A stretch of 64,000 bases of DNA. Source: Paenibacillus glycanilyticus. GTDB lineage: Bacteria > Bacillota > Bacilli > Paenibacillales > Paenibacillaceae. The position numbers and the translations under genes are program-made. Each line of letters opens with the position of its first letter. The stretch's first letter is position 1. Of the stretch, positions 1 through 8,372 are shown in pieces. Location of the stretch: contig NZ_BSSQ01000028.1 in the NCBI RefSeq assembly GCF_030161375.1, forward strand, positions 61,304 through 125,303, given 5' to 3'. The notes beneath the pieces were generated by a model. The model was not told the DNA's origin and did not search any database. It saw only the letters and a list, made by a program, of their open reading frames with translations.

Positions 1-1795
1 CGCCGCCTTCCGCCGCGATACAGCGGGCAAGATGAGCCTCCAGCGCTTTCGCCGAGCTGTAAGCCGTTACGCTTTTTCCTGCGAAGATCGAGTTTTTGGA
101 GCCGATAAAGACCATGTTGCCGCCGATGCCTTGTTGCTTCATCAGCTTGAACGCTTCGCGGGCAACCAGGAAATAACCCGTGCCAAGCACGTTGATGTTC
201 AGGTTCCACTCTTTGAGGGAAGTTTCGTCAAATGGGCTGGACGTAGCAAGTCCCGCGTTGTTGACGATAATATCGACGCCGCCGTACACGAGAGATACTT
301 CGGCATAAGCAGCTTGAACGGCCTGTTCGTCGGTAACGTCCATCTTTACCGCGTAAGCCCGGTTCTCGCCGTATTTGTCGTTAATTTCTTGCGCTACCTT
401 TTGCGCGCCTTCCAGATTCAAGTCGGCAAGCACGACATGCGCGCCTTCCGATACGAAGCGACGAGCTGTCTCGCTGCCGATCCCGCCGGCGCCGCCCGTA
501 ATGAAAGCAACCTTGCGGGAGAACTCGGCTTCTGCCGGAGCAAGCGACAGCTTGTAAAGCTCAAGCGGCCAGTATTCTACGTTATAAGACTCGTTCGCGC
601 TTAGCGATACGAAGTTGCCGAGCGCCGTAGCGCCGCGCATAACGGCAATTGCGCGATGGTACAAAGCGCCGCTAACTTGCGACAGAGCCCAGCTTTTGCC
701 TGTGTTGATCATGCCAAGACCCGGAATCAGAATAACGCGCGGTGCTGCTTCGAACATGACGTCGCCATCGTTTTTGTTTTCCTCGAAGTACGCTTTGTAT
801 TGCTCTTTATAAGCGGCAACGCCTTCAATCAATTTCGACTTCAGACCGTCGATATCCTCTGCGTTTGGCGTCCAATCGATGAAGAGCGGAACAACCTTTG
901 TATGAACGAGATGATCCGGGCAAGCCGCGCCTACTTGGGATAGCTGCGGAGCGTCCGCACCACCAACGAAAGCAAGCACATCCGCTTGGTCGTCGTAGGA
1001 AAGAATCATTTTCTTCACGTCGGATACCGCACCGCGGATCGTTGGCATGACTTGCGATACGATTTGACGGCGAACGTCTGCCGGAAACGCTTCATGCTTC
1101 ACGCCGCCGAATAATTTCGCCTCGCTTACGCGGGCTTCGATGAAAGCTTCTGCTTCATTAATGATCTTGACCGTTTGCGCATAACATTCTTCGCTTGTCT
1201 CGCCCCATGTGACTAGACCATGCTTCTCCATCAGAACAAGCTCGGCGTTGGGATTCGCGAGCACGCCTTCCGCAATCATCTTCGACAGCGTAAAGCCTGG
1301 ACGTACGTAAGGCACCCATACGAAGCGGTTGCCGAAAATCTCCTCTGCCAAGTGACGGCCATTATCGGCGCAGCACAAGCTGATAATCGCGTCCGGATGC
1401 GTATGGTCAACATGCTTGAACGGCAGGAAGGCATGCAGCAAAGTTTCGATCGAAGCACGCGGATGTTTCGCCTCAATCATGCAATTGCCAAGATAAGCGA
1501 CCATCTCTTCGTCAGTCATCGCTTCACGCTCGAACAATGGACGAATGTCTTCCATGCGAAGTCCGGTGAAGTTCGCCGCTTTCATGGAACCAAGGTCCGA
1601 ACCGCTACCTTTCACATACATGACTTCGATATCGCGGCCGCGGAAGTCGGTAACCGTCGTTTTAGTCGAAGTATTGCCGCCATAAATATTGCACACGCGG
1701 CGGTCTGCGCCGATTAGGTTGGAGCGGTATACCAGTTGGTCAAGTCCATTCGTAAATTTAGAAGCATCAGATGATTGCCATAAGCTTTGTACCAT
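1..1795 (-). CDS. Bifunctional rhamnulose-1-phosphate aldolase / short-chain dehydrogenase (partial, 3' end missing)
   Basis: The reverse strand reads open from an ATG at 1795 to the window edge, about 598 codons. GGAGGT at 1803-1808 sits 7 bases before the start. The first half is a class II aldolase with the metal-site motif HTHPDA; the last quarter is a Rossmann short-chain dehydrogenase with TGGAGGIG and an NNAG motif. This fusion is the RhaEW/YuxG type: the aldolase cleaves L-rhamnulose-1-phosphate to DHAP and L-lactaldehyde, and the dehydrogenase is thought to oxidise the lactaldehyde. Family members are near 690 residues, so roughly 90 C-terminal residues lie outside the window. No other rhamnose gene is visible here, and a fuculose-phosphate role cannot be excluded. 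Confidence 0.9.
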   Translation of the reverse strand, partial: MVQSLWQSSDASKFTNGLDQLVYRSNLIGADRRVCNIYGGNTSTKTTVTDFRGRDIEVMYVKGSGSDLGSMKAANFTGLRMEDIRPLFEREAMTDEEMVAYLGNCMIEAKHPRASIETLLHAFLPFKHVDHTHPDAIISLCCADNGRHLAEEIFGNRFVWVPYVRPGFTLSKMIAEGVLANPNAELVLMEKHGLVTWGETSEECYAQTVKIINEAEAFIEARVSEAKLFGGVKHEAFPADVRRQIVSQVMPTIRGAVSDVKKMILSYDDQADVLAFVGGADAPQLSQVGAACPDHLVHTKVVPLFIDWTPNAEDIDGLKSKLIEGVAAYKEQYKAYFEENKNDGDVMFEAAPRVILIPGLGMINTGKSWALSQVSGALYHRAIAVMRGATALGNFVSLSANESYNVEYWPLELYKLSLAPAEAEFSRKVAFITGGAGGIGSETARRFVSEGAHVVLADLNLEGAQKVAQEINDKYGENRAYAVKMDVTDEQAVQAAYAEVSLVYGGVDIIVNNAGLATSSPFDETSLKEWNLNINVLGTGYFLVAREAFKLMKQQGIGGNMVFIGSKNSIFAGKSVTAYSSAKALEAHLARCIAAEGG

Positions 1796-1844
1796 TTTGT
1801 TTACCTCCGAATACGTTGTTTTATCTTTATGTTCCGATAGTAAC

Positions 1845-1907
1845 ATGTTTGTTTGTATTTGAAAACAAAAATATTTCGGACACAAACAAATATATTCAAA
1901 AACAAAA
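1845..1907 (-). promoter_or_regulatory. AT-rich leader with repeated AAACAAA blocks upstream of the aldolase/dehydrogenase gene
   Basis: The region between the aldolase gene and the next terminator carries several copies of TTTGTTT (reverse strand), around 1863-1870, 1883-1890 and 1898-1907, with an inverted copy at 1847-1858. Repeats of this kind are typical of DeoR-family sugar operators. The regulator is not in the window, so this is an inference from sequence pattern only. Confidence 0.35.
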
Positions 1908-1930
1908 GAGCGGGACAGCTCCCGCTCTTT
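1905..1930 (-). terminator. Intrinsic terminator of the isomerase-oxidoreductase operon
   Basis: A perfect 11-bp stem (AAAGAGCGGGA / TCCCGCTCTTT) with a 4-base loop lies 15 bases after the stop of the reverse-strand oxidoreductase. It is followed on that strand by TTTTGTTTTT. Confidence 0.85.
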
Positions 1931-1945
1931 GCTTATGGTCGAACG

Positions 1946-2998
1946 TTATTTTTGAATAAACTTATCGATCCTTACTTTTTGCCCGATCCGCGCGCTTTCG
2001 ATTGCCGCGTTCACCATTGCCATGCTGTATTGGTTATCCCTGCTGTCGGTCTCCGCCCTGCGGTTCTCCTGCAAGGAAAGGAACATTTCATCCAGGCAGC
2101 CCGGATGACCGGTTCTCTGCGAATAGGTTTGATAGACTTCCGAATCTGCTTCCACGCGCTCAAAAGATCGAATAAACTTACCGTCCTGCGGCTCTGGCGC
2201 GATCACTTCCGCATAAGGCGCATCATGTCCGTTCCAGATCGCCGTCCCTTTCTCGCCCGTAATTCTCCAATCCGCTTCCCAGGACGTGTTCGCCCCTTCC
2301 GCGCACCAGGAACCGCGATAGTTAAAGACAGAACCGTCCGACATTTCAAAGATACAGACGGCAGCGGCCGCTCCTTCATACCAGGAGCCCGGAGGATTAA
2401 ATTCGTGGCAGTAGACCGATACCGGATCCGCACCCATTATAAATCTAGCCTGGTCAAACGTATGGATGGCCATATCGAGCAGCAACGGACTTGCCATCGT
2501 TTCCCGGAATCCGCCAAAATGAGGACCGAGGAAAAAGTCCGCATTCACGAAGCCCGGCTTGCCGATTGTGCCCGCTTCAAGCAAATGGCGCAAAGAACGG
2601 ATCCGCGGATCAAACCGGCGGTTCTGCATGACGGCATGGGATTTCCCGGTCTCTTCCGCAATCCGGATCAAATCTTTGCATTCCTCTGGCGTCTCCGCAA
2701 GCGGCTTCTCCCCAAATATGTCGCAATTATGCTGCATAGCCGTGCTGGCAATATGGTGATGGCTTGCCGGAATCGTCACGTCAAATACGAGATTGGCGCC
2801 AGTCTCTTTGATAGCTTCGGCCAGATCCGTAAACGTACGGCAATTCAGTCCCTTTTTGCCCTTCATTGTCTCGGCGAATTCTTGTTTAATATCAACCAAT
2901 GCTACGATTTCCGTATCTTCCCGTTCGAGAGCCGTATCAATCCATATGTTCGACATGCCTCCGCAGCCGGCTATAACGACCTTATAATTTACGCTCAT
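1946..2998 (-). CDS. Gfo/Idh/MocA family NAD(P)-dependent sugar oxidoreductase
   Basis: About 350 residues. An N-terminal Rossmann fold starts with VVIAGCGGMS and is followed by the family EKP motif (GEKPLAETPEEC), where the Lys is catalytic; the C-terminal half is the alpha/beta domain of GFO_IDH_MocA. The family oxidises or epimerises sugars and inositols in the cytosol; the substrate is not predictable here. The ATG at 2998 was chosen over an upstream in-frame ATG at 3034 because AGGGAG lies before it and the longer form would overlap the preceding gene. It follows the isomerase gene by 16 bases, so the two are cotranscribed and probably work on one substrate. Confidence 0.88.
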   Translation of the reverse strand: MSVNYKVVIAGCGGMSNIWIDTALEREDTEIVALVDIKQEFAETMKGKKGLNCRTFTDLAEAIKETGANLVFDVTIPASHHHIASTAMQHNCDIFGEKPLAETPEECKDLIRIAEETGKSHAVMQNRRFDPRIRSLRHLLEAGTIGKPGFVNADFFLGPHFGGFRETMASPLLLDMAIHTFDQARFIMGADPVSVYCHEFNPPGSWYEGAAAAVCIFEMSDGSVFNYRGSWCAEGANTSWEADWRITGEKGTAIWNGHDAPYAEVIAPEPQDGKFIRSFERVEADSEVYQTYSQRTGHPGCLDEMFLSLQENRRAETDSRDNQYSMAMVNAAIESARIGQKVRIDKFIQK

Positions 2999-3014
2999 AC
3001 TTGTTGTCCACTCC

Positions 3015-3902
3015 CTATTTCGGATTCGGCACAATCTGTCCGCCGCGGCATTGCTTCAAATAGTTCAATGCATGAACTTGCCCCGTCATCTCCAGCTCGT
3101 CGCGGTATACCGGGTCATGCCAGCCTTCGATATCGATCGTGCCTTGATAGCCGGCTTGACGAAGAATCGTAATGATATCCGTCCAATTCGTGTCGCCAAA
3201 GCCCGGCGTCCGGTGCCATACAAACGGCTTTGGTCCATGGATGCCGTGTTCTTTTACAATATCCCAAGCGATTGTCGCGTCTTTGCCATGTACGTGGAAC
3301 ACTTTGTTCACCCATTTGCGAAGCTGGGGAATCGGATCAATGAGGGATACCATCTGGTGGCAAGGTTCCCATTGCAATCCGATGTTGTCCGATGGAATCG
3401 CGGTAAACATCATCTCCCAGGCGGTAGGATTATGGGCAATGTTCCAATCGCCGCTCTCCCAAGTTCCGCCCATATCGCAGTTCTCGAACGCAATTCGAAC
3501 GCCTTTGTCAGCCGCCCGTCTGCCCAATTCGCCAAACACTTCCGCATAACGGGGAATAGAGCTGTCGATGGATTCGCCGGTTAATCGGCCGGTAAAACCC
3601 GATACGATATCCGTACCGAATAAATGCGCGTGATCAATCAGTCTCTCCCAGCTCGCCAGCGTGTCCGCATTATCGCCTGCGCCTGTCAGCGGATTGCCAA
3701 ATATGCCAACCGTCGATATAATGAAACCGAATTCATCTGAAAGCTCGCGAACGCGTTTTGCCGTTTCAACCAGGTCGGTAGAACCCGTTGTTTGCCAGAA
3801 CGTCAGACTGTACGACTCAAAGCCATGCGGCGCAATTTGCGGAATAACGCGGACGGCATCGCCTCCGCCAACTAAAGTTCCAATTCGAAGCAAATGATTC
3901 AT
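3015..3902 (-). CDS. Sugar phosphate isomerase/epimerase (AP-endonuclease-2 TIM barrel)
   Basis: 295 residues in the xylose isomerase-like TIM-barrel superfamily (IolE/IolI/YcjR type). Recognisable barrel elements are the conserved Glu of IAFENCD, GLQWEPCHQM, FHVHGKDA and the C-terminal GTIDIEGW, which carry metal-binding acidic residues and His in this family. Proteins of this class isomerise or epimerise keto-sugars and inosose and are commonly paired with Gfo/Idh oxidoreductases, as here. The start has a strong AGGAGAGGT ribosome site. It is the first gene of the operon and is divergent from an AraC regulator that probably controls it. Confidence 0.85.
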   Translation of the reverse strand: MNHLLRIGTLVGGGDAVRVIPQIAPHGFESYSLTFWQTTGSTDLVETAKRVRELSDEFGFIISTVGIFGNPLTGAGDNADTLASWERLIDHAHLFGTDIVSGFTGRLTGESIDSSIPRYAEVFGELGRRAADKGVRIAFENCDMGGTWESGDWNIAHNPTAWEMMFTAIPSDNIGLQWEPCHQMVSLIDPIPQLRKWVNKVFHVHGKDATIAWDIVKEHGIHGPKPFVWHRTPGFGDTNWTDIITILRQAGYQGTIDIEGWHDPVYRDELEMTGQVHALNYLKQCRGGQIVPNPK

Positions 3903-4025
3903 ATCGGTAACCTCTCCTGTTTCGTGGAATTATTGGAATTGCAACCTCAGTATAGCGCGGGAGGCGTGACGGTTCTCTACCATTCTTGTGTTTTACTAGT
4001 CCTATATTGTGGAGTTGAGACTTTC

Positions 4026-4955
4026 ATGAGTTATCCGAAGGAACTGCGCGAGAATACAAGGATTGATGAAAAGACGCATCCGGTCCAGATTTTCCGTAAC
4101 CGCTCCCATCAGAAGCAACCGGGAGATTTGATTCTTTATTTGCACTGGCATGAACATTTCGAGATTATCGTTATGCAGCAAGGCAGCGGCATATTTCATA
4201 TAGACAGCGAATCTTACGAGGCTCATCCGGGCGATGTGTTGTTTATTCCCGCCGGCGCCCTTCACGTCGGATACAGCCTATGCGAAGGGGATATTTCCTT
4301 CCTGGCCATCGTCTTCAACAGCTCGCTGTTTCAGAATTGGATGCATGACTCTATGCATACGAAATATGTGCTGCCTTACTTGGAAGGACATGTTCAGCTT
4401 CCCGTCAAACCGACGCAAGTTGACCCCTCTTGCGCAGACCATTATTACTTACTGGAGCAAGCGAATGCCGAATTTACGGCGAAGCAGCCTGGCTATCAGC
4501 TAATGGTCAAATCACAGCTGCATATGCTGCTCACCTTGTTGTCCCGCAAATTTCTGCCGCAGCAGCTTCCCGAGCAAGCGACCAATCAGTATGTGCAGAA
4601 CCGGGAAAGGTTCAAATCTCTGATCGAATATATCGAAGCGAGTTTCGCGGACAAGCAAACCGTTGTGGACGCGGCCAAACGAATGAACCTGAACGTCCAT
4701 CATTTCTGCAAAATGTTCAAAAAGCTGACGGGCCGCACGTTTATCGATTACGTTAACGTATGCCGCGTGAACGAAGCCGAACGGCTGCTGCTCGCCGGCC
4801 ATCTTACGATTACCGAAATTGCCGGCATGGTCGGCTGCGACAACTCCAACTATTTCACGAAAATGTACAAGAAATATAAAAGCGTCGCGCCTTCCCAGGT
4901 GAGAAAACTACAGGCTGAAACAACCAAAATCCCCTTAAGCGAACCAATCGCCTAA
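4026..4955 (+). CDS. AraC family transcriptional regulator with cupin sensor domain
   Basis: 309 residues. The N-terminal half is a cupin arabinose-binding-type domain with HWHEHFE and HPGDVLFIPAGALH; the C-terminal 100 residues hold the two AraC helix-turn-helix motifs (VVDAAKRMNLNVHHFCKMFKK and ITEIAGMVGC regions). The ATG at 4026 has GGAG upstream; the in-frame ATG at 3894 would run back through the neighbouring gene start and was rejected. Divergent from the isomerase/oxidoreductase operon, which is its likely target. Its last codons form the left arm of the terminator at 4928-4963. Confidence 0.9.
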   Translation: MSYPKELRENTRIDEKTHPVQIFRNRSHQKQPGDLILYLHWHEHFEIIVMQQGSGIFHIDSESYEAHPGDVLFIPAGALHVGYSLCEGDISFLAIVFNSSLFQNWMHDSMHTKYVLPYLEGHVQLPVKPTQVDPSCADHYYLLEQANAEFTAKQPGYQLMVKSQLHMLLTLLSRKFLPQQLPEQATNQYVQNRERFKSLIEYIEASFADKQTVVDAAKRMNLNVHHFCKMFKKLTGRTFIDYVNVCRVNEAERLLLAGHLTITEIAGMVGCDNSNYFTKMYKKYKSVAPSQVRKLQAETTKIPLSEPIA

Positions 4956-4963
4956 GGGGATTT
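4928..4963. terminator. Terminator overlapping the AraC stop codon, shared by convergent genes
   Basis: AAATCCCCTTA and TAAGGGGATTT form a stable stem with a short loop; the AraC stop codon TAA at 4953-4955 lies in the right arm. T-rich sequence follows on the plus strand. The convergent IclR gene ends at 4974, so the hairpin may serve both. Confidence 0.7.
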
Positions 4964-4973
4964 CGTTATATTT

Positions 4974-5750
4974 CTATTTTTCGCTAACTCTGTACAAATG
5001 CCTATAGCCAAGCTCCTGCGAGATCAAATCGGCGTATTTTTTCACGTAATAGCTGTACTTCTCAATGTTCTCCGCCGTAAACCGGAGCGTTGGTCCCGCA
5101 CAGTTGAGCGAGCCTATGACCGTATTCTCGTAAGAAAATATCGGCGCGCCAATGCCTGTCGTTCCTTCCGTCGCTTCGCCCGAGGTAATGGCGTACCCGC
5201 GTTTGCGAATTTGCTCGAGATCATTGGATATGTACTCTCTCGTCAAAGGACGCAAGGATGGCAATTCGTCCCATTCAATCTGGTTCAGAATTGATTCTCT
5301 CGCATTGGCTGTCATGTAAGCTAGAATAACCCGATTCGAGGCGCCGATCACGAGCGGCAGACGGAGTCCGATGGGCTCCGATATTTTGAGCAGCTGGGGC
5401 GAATCGATGTTGTCGATATAGACCCCTTCCGTGTTCTCCCGGGTAGCCAAATAGACGGTTTCCTTCGTTTGTTTCGATAACTCCTCCATAAACGGGCGGG
5501 CGATCGAGCGGAATCGCAAGCTGTCCCACATCAAGAAGCCATATTTCATGATAGAGAGTCCAAGCTTATACTTCTTGGATTTGCTGTTCTGGGAGACAAA
5601 CCCGTGATCGGACAAGGAAGTTAGAATGCGGTGCACGCTTTGCACCGGCATATCCAGCTCGCGACTGATTTCCGTCACGCTAACTTCCTTCTCGCTCCCT
5701 TGCGGCACAAGATAATCGAGGATTTGTATGGCCTTTGAGATAACGGACAT
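4974..5750 (-). CDS. IclR family transcriptional regulator
   Basis: About 258 residues. The N-terminus is a winged helix-turn-helix (SVISKAIQILDYL, then VTEISRELDMPVQSVHRIL), followed by the IclR effector domain with TVYLATRENTEGVYIDNID and the C-terminal GSLNCAGP region. The ATG at 5750 was chosen because GGAGGT lies 8 bases before it; the ATG at 5765 precedes this ribosome site. IclR proteins respond to small organic acids or aromatic and sugar-acid intermediates. It stands alone between convergent and codirectional neighbours, so its target is not evident. Confidence 0.9.
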   Translation of the reverse strand: MSVISKAIQILDYLVPQGSEKEVSVTEISRELDMPVQSVHRILTSLSDHGFVSQNSKSKKYKLGLSIMKYGFLMWDSLRFRSIARPFMEELSKQTKETVYLATRENTEGVYIDNIDSPQLLKISEPIGLRLPLVIGASNRVILAYMTANARESILNQIEWDELPSLRPLTREYISNDLEQIRKRGYAITSGEATEGTTGIGAPIFSYENTVIGSLNCAGPTLRFTAENIEKYSYYVKKYADLISQELGYRHLYRVSEK

Positions 5751-5843
5751 GAGCTTTACCTCCATGTCAGATTTTCGAACATAACCTATTCTACCTTATT
5801 GTAAAATGGAAGTTTATCATTTGGCAATCCGCGAATTAGAATC

Positions 5844-6197
5844 TCAAAAGGAAGCCATTGTATAGAACCCAATACATAGAACCCCTATCGACAACCCCGT
5901 GCACAATACCGAGTGCCCCGTATGGCTTCCTTTCCTCATCACGGCCGCTATAAGCTGCCTGCCGGCAAAGTACATGCTAATTAAATTGACTATAAAAAGA
6001 ACCATCATAAGCGTACTTATTAGAAAAGAAGGGTTGTCGCCCATCTCATGATGGTGTGCGTGCATCTGGCTTGCGGCTCCCATGAGCAGCGGCATGGCGG
6101 ACCAATGAACGATATGCAGGAGCAGCACGCCGGATACGGAGGCGAGCGACAACACGGAATATTTGGACTCCAGACTCATGTGTCTCAGCTTGATCAT
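5844..6197 (-). CDS. Small His-rich membrane protein downstream of copper amine oxidase
   Basis: 117 residues if started at the ATG at 6197, which has AAAGGAGG 6 bases upstream. Three hydrophobic segments at about residues 13-40, 57-78 and 97-115 predict an integral membrane protein. The loop after the first segment holds MHAHHHEM, which could bind a transition metal, and single His residues also occur in the helices. It begins 29 bases after the amine oxidase stop, so the two are probably cotranscribed. I do not recognise the family. A role in copper supply or ammonium/amine handling is an inference from context. Confidence 0.7.
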   Translation of the reverse strand: MIKLRHMSLESKYSVLSLASVSGVLLLHIVHWSAMPLLMGAASQMHAHHHEMGDNPSFLISTLMMVLFIVNLISMYFAGRQLIAAVMRKGSHTGHSVLCTGLSIGVLCIGFYTMASF

Positions 6198-6226
6198 GGA
6201 CATCCTCCTTTGCCCTGTCCCGGCGT

Positions 6227-8170
6227 TTAGCTTTGGCAACCGTCCGAATGAACCGAGCTGCCGCAATATTTCTTCTTCGCTTGAGGAGGCAGATTAATGG
6301 CCGGGCTTTGATTGAAGAAGCTGACCGGCTTCAGCATAAAGCCGATATAGGCGGCCGGCATAACCGGCCAGTCTTCCGGACGCGGCACATGGGTATGCCC
6401 CATCGTGTACCAGACGACCACATCGGTATTGGCGATATTGCGGTCCTTCTCCACCCAGGCGGACAAGCCCTCTCCGCCAAGATGCTGATTCGGATATTTG
6501 CCGGAGGCATACATTTCATCCTCTTCGTATGGGGTCACCCACAGATGGTGCTTGATAAAGCCTGCCCGCTTGATCAAGCTGGATTGATCCGATGCAAACG
6601 GGAAGCAGTTCTCGCCCGTTACGATTTTGTAACCCACGGACTGTCCCAGCTCGTTCTTCACATTATCATTGACAAACTTCCAATATCTCGCGGTTTCCAG
6701 CTTAATATCCCGTTTGCCTTGTCGCTCCGATGCTAGCAAAGTGGACTTGGCGTAAAAAGCATTCTCCCGGGGGTTGTTCTCGCCAAGCTCCTCCGGCACG
6801 ACATTTACTTCGTAGACCGAGTTCTCGTTGCCATCAATCTGCATATCCAGACGAACGTTGAAGAAATGCTGATGGTTGGGCGCATACAAATCCGGACCGA
6901 CCAGATTACCGTATTTCGGCGTCTCTCCCGGATGGAGACCCGCCGTTGACAGTATGCCGGTCAACTTAACCTCGAACTGGATGTTGCCGTCCTGATACAG
7001 ATACCAGAAGAAGCCATATTCATAGTTGGCAACGGTCGAGATCGAAGAGATGACCAATCGGCGGGAGCGTCTTACCTCTACATCGTTTGTACGCCAATCC
7101 GTATGCTTCCATAAGATGCCGAAGTCTTCCTCATGCATGCAGATAGCATTTTTGATTACAAACAAATCGCCTTTGCTGTCTGTCATCACGCCATCGAAAT
7201 ATTTGATATACCCCACGCAGTCACAACCAAGCTCCAGGCTATTCGCTAGCTGCCCGATCCCGTATTCGCCGCTGTCGAAGGCATTCTTGCGGTTCTGGAT
7301 CGGCCCCGGATCGCCATACGGCACAACCATCTCCGATAACGAACCACGGTACAATACCGGACGCTCGCGGCCTTCGTCCTGATAAGACAACGTATGAAGC
7401 GTCAGACCTTCTCTCGCGTTAAATCCGATTCGGAATTTCCAATTCTGCCATTCTACTTCATGGCCATTAATCGTAAAGCTAGGTCCTTCCGGCTGCGTAA
7501 TCTCTACCGGCTTGATCCCGCTTCTGAGCGGGCCAACCCGGTCAGGCGTGTAATTATACTCTTTGCTCGGCATTGTCGTATATTCGTATTCTTCCACCCG
7601 GAGCACTTCCATCGTGTTCAGATCCACAATGGGAACTAGCGGCAACGGCCTTGCATAACCGTTATCTGTCTCGTCGACGCGAAGGAAACATAATGGCCGG
7701 GCGAGACGTAGAGTCGCGTCCTCTTCTGTGCCCCAGTTACCCGGCGACCAGAGATCTACCATGACTAATTCGGGCGCGTGGATGTCTAACCGCTCCAAGG
7801 CTTCTATGAATAGCGGGCTCTTCCTTACGGCAAGCTCGCATTCCGCCTGTTCATCAAGCATAATGGTCGGTTGTACGCCAGGCACATGCACCCAGGATGT
7901 AACCTTTTGCCTAGTCAGCGAGATCACGGCTTCGTACGTTGCGTTCTGTTGATTATTCAAAATAATGATAAATGCTTCTCTCTCAAACGGCTTGGAGCCG
8001 TCATATCCGATAACGACTTCTTTCTTCGGTTCTTTCAAAGCAACCATGACGAAACGGTCCGATGCCGTGAGCTGTTGTTGTTCTTTCACAATCCGGACAG
8101 CGGCGCTCATTTCCTCTCTTGTTAGTGGCTCAAGGGGATGATGGGCTAACGTTAATGTCGTTTGATTCAT
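6227..8170 (-). CDS. Copper-containing primary-amine oxidase
   Basis: 647 residues, the usual length of prokaryotic copper amine oxidases. Both family signatures are intact. The topaquinone precursor motif is TVANYEY, with the modified Tyr near residue 383; the copper signature is TMGHTHVPRPEDWP. The catalytic-base motif DSGEYGIG (Asp near 299) and the HQH copper ligands (about 433 and 435) are also present. It oxidises primary amines such as tyramine or phenethylamine to aldehyde, ammonia and hydrogen peroxide. No signal peptide is visible, so it is probably cytosolic. Start at 8170 follows GGAG; the upstream ATG at 8242 has no such site. Divergent from amtB-glnK, with a GlnR-type box at its promoter. 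Confidence 0.93.
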   Translation of the reverse strand: MNQTTLTLAHHPLEPLTREEMSAAVRIVKEQQQLTASDRFVMVALKEPKKEVVIGYDGSKPFEREAFIIILNNQQNATYEAVISLTRQKVTSWVHVPGVQPTIMLDEQAECELAVRKSPLFIEALERLDIHAPELVMVDLWSPGNWGTEEDATLRLARPLCFLRVDETDNGYARPLPLVPIVDLNTMEVLRVEEYEYTTMPSKEYNYTPDRVGPLRSGIKPVEITQPEGPSFTINGHEVEWQNWKFRIGFNAREGLTLHTLSYQDEGRERPVLYRGSLSEMVVPYGDPGPIQNRKNAFDSGEYGIGQLANSLELGCDCVGYIKYFDGVMTDSKGDLFVIKNAICMHEEDFGILWKHTDWRTNDVEVRRSRRLVISSISTVANYEYGFFWYLYQDGNIQFEVKLTGILSTAGLHPGETPKYGNLVGPDLYAPNHQHFFNVRLDMQIDGNENSVYEVNVVPEELGENNPRENAFYAKSTLLASERQGKRDIKLETARYWKFVNDNVKNELGQSVGYKIVTGENCFPFASDQSSLIKRAGFIKHHLWVTPYEEDEMYASGKYPNQHLGGEGLSAWVEKDRNIANTDVVVWYTMGHTHVPRPEDWPVMPAAYIGFMLKPVSFFNQSPAINLPPQAKKKYCGSSVHSDGCQS

Positions 8171-8197
8171 GTTAATCTCCTCATTTCGTTTAGTTGA

Positions 8198-8214
8198 TGT
8201 TAAGTTATGTGACA
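8198..8214. promoter_or_regulatory. GlnR/TnrA-type nitrogen box at the amine oxidase promoter
   Basis: TGTTAAGTTATGTGACA matches the TGTNAN7TNACA consensus without mismatch. It starts directly after the -10 of the predicted amine oxidase promoter, so a bound regulator would cover the transcription start and repress. Confidence 0.7.
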
Positions 8215-8242
8215 ATAATATCTCGTATATTTCGTCTATCAA
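8215..8242 (-). promoter_or_regulatory. Predicted sigma-A promoter of the amine oxidase gene
   Basis: On the reverse strand TTGATA (8237-8242), a 16-base spacer and TATTAT (8215-8220) resemble a vegetative promoter. Confidence 0.5.
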
Positions 8243-8251
8243 ACCTCAATT

Positions 8252-8316
8252 TCCCGAATAGTGAGAAAATTTCAATTTGATTTTTGCTAATTTTTGAGAT
8301 TTCTCACATATCGGGA
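8252..8316. promoter_or_regulatory. Long imperfect inverted repeat between the amine oxidase gene and amtB
   Basis: The left arm at 8252-8275 and right arm at 8294-8316 are near-complementary over about 23 bases; each contains TCCCGA, TGAGAAA and CAA in this order (right arm read on the reverse strand). The 18-base centre is AT-rich. It lies upstream of both divergent promoters, so it may be a shared operator. The factor is unknown. Confidence 0.5.
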
Positions 8317-8355
8317 TATTCTCATTCTCTCTCCACCCCTTTTCAGCCATAATTG

Positions 8356-8372
8356 CGTCAAGAAACATAACA
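8356..8372. promoter_or_regulatory. GlnR/TnrA-type box upstream of amtB
   Basis: CGTCAAGAAACATAACA matches TGTNAN7TNACA with one mismatch in the first position. It lies 24 bases before the amtB start and just after a -10-like CATAAT at 8348-8353, the same arrangement as the box on the other promoter. Confidence 0.55.

Noticed and set aside
32..1717. Several plus-strand frames in the first 1.7 kb
   Set aside because: They lie opposite the aldolase/dehydrogenase gene, which carries clear family motifs through its entire length.
1853..3172. Long plus-strand open frame of 439 codons opposite the first Gfo/Idh gene
   Set aside because: It is the antisense shadow of a well-supported oxidoreductase and isomerase; its product has no recognisable domain, and it has no ribosome site.
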